This document shows positions 60,601-64,000 of a stretch of 64,000 bases of DNA, in pieces. A program made the position numbers and the translations under genes. The stretch spans positions 461,932 through 525,931 of the forward strand of contig KE546968.1 of NCBI GenBank assembly GCA_000442125.1. Reading direction: 5' to 3'. How positions within the stretch are numbered: the first letter of the stretch is position 1; every line of letters begins with the position of its first letter. The stretch comes from Opeltia flavorubescens. Taxonomy: Eukaryota; Ascomycota; Lecanoromycetes; Teloschistales; Teloschistaceae. The notes under the pieces were generated by a model, which searched no databases, was not told the origin of the DNA, and saw only the letters and a list, made by a program, of their open reading frames with translations.

Positions 60601-63197
60601 AGCCGGTAAAGCCTCACAGAACTCTCTCATAACATTCTGAACCAGTCAGCCAGAAAGCCTTCAGCTGAGATACAGATCGAGCACACACTTCGCCTTGTCG
60701 AACATCGCGAACAGCCTGGATATGCCACTGGTTGCCATTCTCCACCATATGGACGTACTATACGAGTCAGTAAAGATCCCAGGGAATGGACACGGACTAC
60801 CTTAGATTCTGCATGCCGTGCTCTACCTCTGCTTTGTATATACTGGATAAGGGTTGAATAGAGATCAAATCTGCCTTGTCTATCAGCTTGATTTCCCAAA
60901 AGCGGTGAATACGAGTACCGTATGACCAAGTTGCATTCAGGGATGTCAAGCCCCTCTTCGGCGATGGACGTTGCGAACTACTGGATGGTTAAAAATGTCT
61001 TCTTTGACCCAGTATTTCCTCAAGGTTATTTACCAAACAATTCACAAGCCCCTTCCTGAACTTATTGAGTGTTAATATCTGTTGCCGAACACTCAGTGTA
61101 AGGTCACCCGGTTCTCCATTACGAGCGCCGACCAGGAGGCCTGCTCGAAGATGTGATGTGCCGATCCGAGCAAATAAATCATGAAGGAGCCGCGCAGTGT
61201 AGCGTTTGTTCACGAAGACGATGCATCGAGCATCTGTTGTCCTCTCGAATATCTTGTTGAGGTATTCGCGAAGAATTATGACCTTAGAGCTCAAGCTATC
61301 CTTGCCTTCCGTAGGCTTGCTGAAATCCCAATTCATCACGAATTTCTGTGCTTCCCGGAGCCGGTTCATTTCATCATCCAGCATTTCTACCGGTTTGGTA
61401 TCTTGGGATTTGGTAAAATTCTTCTCAACCTTCCTCTCAAATTTGAGAGCTTCTTGCTCTGCCATTGCAAATGACCAGACCCGATCAGCACACCATTGGC
61501 CTAGTTGTGAGCTAGCTTCCTTCGCATATCGAAAGATCTTCGTTAACACTTCCAGATCGCCGTATCGAGCCTGTATTTCTCGATAGAGATCCGTTTCATA
61601 GAGGGGCGGTAGCCTCGAATATTCGGCTATGCTTTCATTTGGCCGGCTGACTGACATCCTGAGCAACGCGAGATCTGCCGTAGTAGCAATCTGACAATGC
61701 AACATGCCCTCTAGGTCCCTACCCGTTGATCAGCACAGTGAATCTATATAAGCACGTCTTAGAAACGAACTTGGCAGCTTGAGTAAAGTTCGATCGCACG
61801 TCAACAGGGGACGCGGTCATACCAAAGATTTTCGGGCGATTTGACCGATCATCTTCGGAGATGTAGAAGTCTTTGATGATCCTATTGGCAATTAGCATAT
61901 TCTCCGACCGAAAAATGAGCGAATTATACCTAGCGTAAGGGTGATTTTTCTTCGCATGATGGGCTTCGTCAAAGATGAGGAGATTTATCTGATCCATGTG
62001 TATGAATGAACGCATAAGACACTGATACAGTATCTCCGCTGTGCACACAATCACCATATTTTCCTTGAGGTGTCCCTGCCATGTTGACTTCCCCCAAAGA
62101 TCGGTGTTCATGTCGCCGCAAAAGCAATTGATGGGTTGATCCAAGTTGCTGTTCAGAACCTCATACTGCTGAAAGACCAAGGCAACCGAATCTACCTTGA
62201 ATATACTTAGCAAAGTGAAACACGTTGGACTTGGTGTACATTCTTACCAGGAAGAACGCTATGCGGGGGTTCTTTCCGCTTGATCGATCCTCAAGTTCTC
62301 GATCTAAGACGTGCCTTAGAAGAAGCACCGCTATCAGAGTTTTGCCAGAGCCTACTTCATACTTAGCTAAGCGTGCCACCGATATACTTACATTCATAGC
62401 CATATACCAGTATCAAGTACGGCGATGACATTTTGCTTTTTGGCTCGCTCGAAGAGCTCAATTTGGTATTCGCGGGGATCTGTGATGGTATGCGATTGTC
62501 CTCTGTGTAAAATCTCGCGAAGAGAGAGGTTCTCATCGTTTGCAACGGGTTTTCGAAGCCTGATTTCTTCATCCGTGATTATTTTGGCATGTTCTCGAGC
62601 CCTGTTTCAGGTGTGATCAGCAAGAACATCCATCCACTTCAGCATTAATAACGGTAAGATCTACCATTTGTCAAATTTTTCCTTGTACTCTCGCTTTCGT
62701 TTGGTGGACCGTAGCTCTTGAGTTGGTCTCTCTTTATCAGATTCAGTTTCAGATGCATCCGAGAAGTGTTGAACTTTCTCCGTTTCATGCAGTTTCTCAG
62801 CTTCTTTAGTCATTCCTTCGGCTTCTTTGTTCATTACTTCAGCTTGCATGAGCAGGAGTTCAGTTTCTATGGGTACTGGTTCAGTTCCCATTGGTGCCGC
62901 TTCAGCTTCCTCGACTATTGCTTCAGCTTCCGTAGGGATCGCCTCAGCTTCCTGGAATAACACTTCAGCTTCATTGGACAATACTTCATCTTCTTTAGGT
63001 GTTTCTTCTGTTGTGCTGGCGGAGAAAACTGCCGTGGAAATGTAATCATCCTCTGTCATTCCATAGTCACATTCGACGTACGAATCCTCCAGGTCCAACA
63101 ATGGAGGATGCTCCTGTATTGTCGGAGTCTCAGACATCGCAAGTTGGAGCTCCCACAGATCAGCCTCATAGGATTGAGGTCCCACCGTGGGAGCCAT
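57699..63197 (-). CDS. DCL1: Dicer-like protein 1 (RNA interference RNase III)
   Basis: Thirteen exons on the minus strand (63197-62665, 62601-62408, 62351-62248, 62195-61930, 61881-61771, 61718-61034, 60977-60919, 60870-60801, 60757-60689, 60636-60454, 60406-59348, 59296-58896, 58851-57699) give 1,628 residues. It cuts long dsRNA into small RNAs for silencing. Motifs in order: ATP loop DTGSGKT (about 241, rebuilt across an intron), DEAH box LLIFDEAHH (about 353), [16 protein letters not shown] and [11 protein letters not shown] of helicase domain 2, Dicer dimerisation region, RNase IIIa [15 protein letters not shown] (about 1181) with DVCEALIGA, RNase IIIb [13 protein letters not shown] (about 1381) with [10 protein letters not shown], and a C-terminal dsRNA-binding segment. 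The ending [11 protein letters not shown] is typical of DCL1, not DCL2. Acidic catalytic residues are present, so it looks functional. Residues about 70-155 are an unusual Glu/Ala repeat. The PAZ region is not evident, as in other fungal DCL1. Confidence 0.93.
62800..63000 (-). repeat. Degenerate tandem repeat coding Glu/Ala-rich segment of DCL1
   Basis: Within exon 1 of the Dicer gene, repeated GAAGCTGAAGC-type words on the minus strand encode successive EAE/TEAEA/EEAEA units ([19 protein letters not shown] onward). Unit length is irregular, mostly 21-30 bp. It is a low-complexity acidic linker between the N terminus and the helicase, likely disordered or helical, and probably variable in length between strains. 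Confidence 0.65.
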
Positions 63198-63826
63198 CTT
63201 AATCAAAGTCTTGAATATGATGAGGAGTCGTCACAGTCAACAGATTATATGAGAGATTGTCGATCAAACAATCCGGACTAAGATAGTGACGATAAAGGGA
63301 TGAATGTAGAAGAATTAGAAGATGGTAACAAACCAAATAGAAGTGAGGGCCCCTGGGTGGCTCATAACTGACTTTTGAGTAAGAATTGATAATGCCCGAA
63401 TCAGAAGTAAAGAAATCGGGTCGATATCAATTCATGCGGTGAAGGTACGAAGACTTGAAAACGTGACGAATCATCAACCAAAATCTAGCACAAGAACTAC
63501 ACTATTGTATGTCTTGTAAGGTTCACAGTAAATGGATTCAGCATGTGTATGCAGGTTGTCTGGATTGTGAAGAGGTTCTTAACGGTAGTTTTTATGATGT
63601 TCTGGGATGAGGCTGGTGATCGGCGATGTAAATACTCATGCTGCAGCCAATGTTTTCAAGGGCGAGGGAACTTGCATATACCAAGGATCACTGTATAATC
63701 GTACCTTTCAATTGCCTTGCGTTGATGATTTTCATTGGCAGATTGGGAGGCCAATGGATAATAGGGGGTTTCAAAGACCGATTTTAGTTCATTTAAATAA
63801 GATGAAAGTGGATTAGTAATCTAAAT
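63198..63826. other. Upstream region of DCL1, no gene supported
   Basis: It holds the presumed DCL1 promoter. A 69-codon plus-strand frame at 63607-63816 shows no domain. Composition drifts toward AT from about 63,780. Confidence 0.45.
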
Positions 63827-63891
63827 TAATTCATGCGCATAAAGTAATTTCAGCGGAGCTATTTACCTCGTTATTCCATGCGCATGAATTA
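63827..63891. repeat. 14-bp inverted repeat at the edge of the next AT-rich stretch
   Basis: TAATTCATGCGCAT at 63827-63840 is matched by its exact reverse complement at 63878-63891 across a 37-bp spacer, with imperfect matching beyond. The core ATGCGCAT is itself a palindrome. A related word, AATTCATGCGG, occurs near 63,430. It may be the terminus of a transposon or a protein-binding dyad. Confidence 0.6.
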
Positions 63892-64000
63892 GGTATATAA
63901 GTTAAGCTAAATAATCTATACCTTTTAACCTCCTCCTTCTACCTATATATTTAAAGCTATATAAACAACTTTATTACCGCCGTTATACCTTGTATTACTA
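63892..64000. repeat. Start of another AT-rich, CA/TG-poor stretch
   Basis: After the inverted repeat the sequence becomes AT-rich with few CA or TG (CTATACCTTTTAACC, TATATATTTAAAGCTATATA). This suggests that another RIP-affected repeat block begins here and runs off the window. Confidence 0.4.

Noticed and set aside
63607-63816. 69-codon plus-strand frame upstream of DCL1
   Set aside because: No domain or splice support; composition is already drifting toward AT-rich DNA.

Overview
The window looks like nuclear DNA of a filamentous ascomycete (Pezizomycotina). Genes have short introns (43-98 bp) with fungal splice and branch signals. The proteins are typical of the group: a fungal Dicer-like 1, a DENN protein with a coiled-coil tail, and a 2EXR/F-box-like protein. 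The first half shows the CpA/TpG depletion left by repeat-induced point mutation (RIP). A bipartite AT-rich / GC-balanced genome and small secreted proteins would fit a Leotiomycete, but that placement is inference.

Region 1 (1 to about 31,900) is one block of extremely AT-rich, RIP-mutated DNA with no open frame of 60 codons on either strand. It is a graveyard of repeats. I can resolve one Ty3/gypsy chromovirus fossil with matching 278-bp LTRs (about 19,110-28,339), several AT-rich tandem arrays, a hairpin, and two islands less affected by RIP (about 12,290-12,425 and 17,045-17,430). The edge at about 31.9 kb is abrupt and carries a family of GT-rich direct repeats.

Region 2 (about 32,170-63,800) is ordinary gene-bearing DNA. 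In order it holds: an F-box-like/2EXR protein (+); a possible 50-codon ORF followed by a well-formed intron; a DENN-domain Rab-GEF-like protein (+); a small secreted DUF3237-like protein (+); a 59-residue Cys-rich zinc-finger-like protein (+); a kinesin (+); a secreted protein with an RNase N1/T1-like layout that appears to lack the catalytic residues (+); a TBC-domain Rab GAP whose 3' end falls in a 100-N assembly gap (+); the NEDD8 E1 subunit ULA1 (-); ribose-5-phosphate isomerase (+), divergent from ULA1; and a 13-exon Dicer-like 1 gene (-), convergent with the isomerase. After about 63,800 the sequence turns AT-rich again, starting near a 14-bp inverted repeat.

The genes do not form a single pathway. 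Two themes recur. One is membrane traffic and cytoskeleton (DENN GEF, kinesin, TBC GAP). The other is genome defence: a Dicer that looks intact lies beside DNA that RIP has already destroyed. The two secreted proteins are the best candidates for host or environment interaction. I found no tRNA, rRNA, CRISPR array or biosynthetic cluster.
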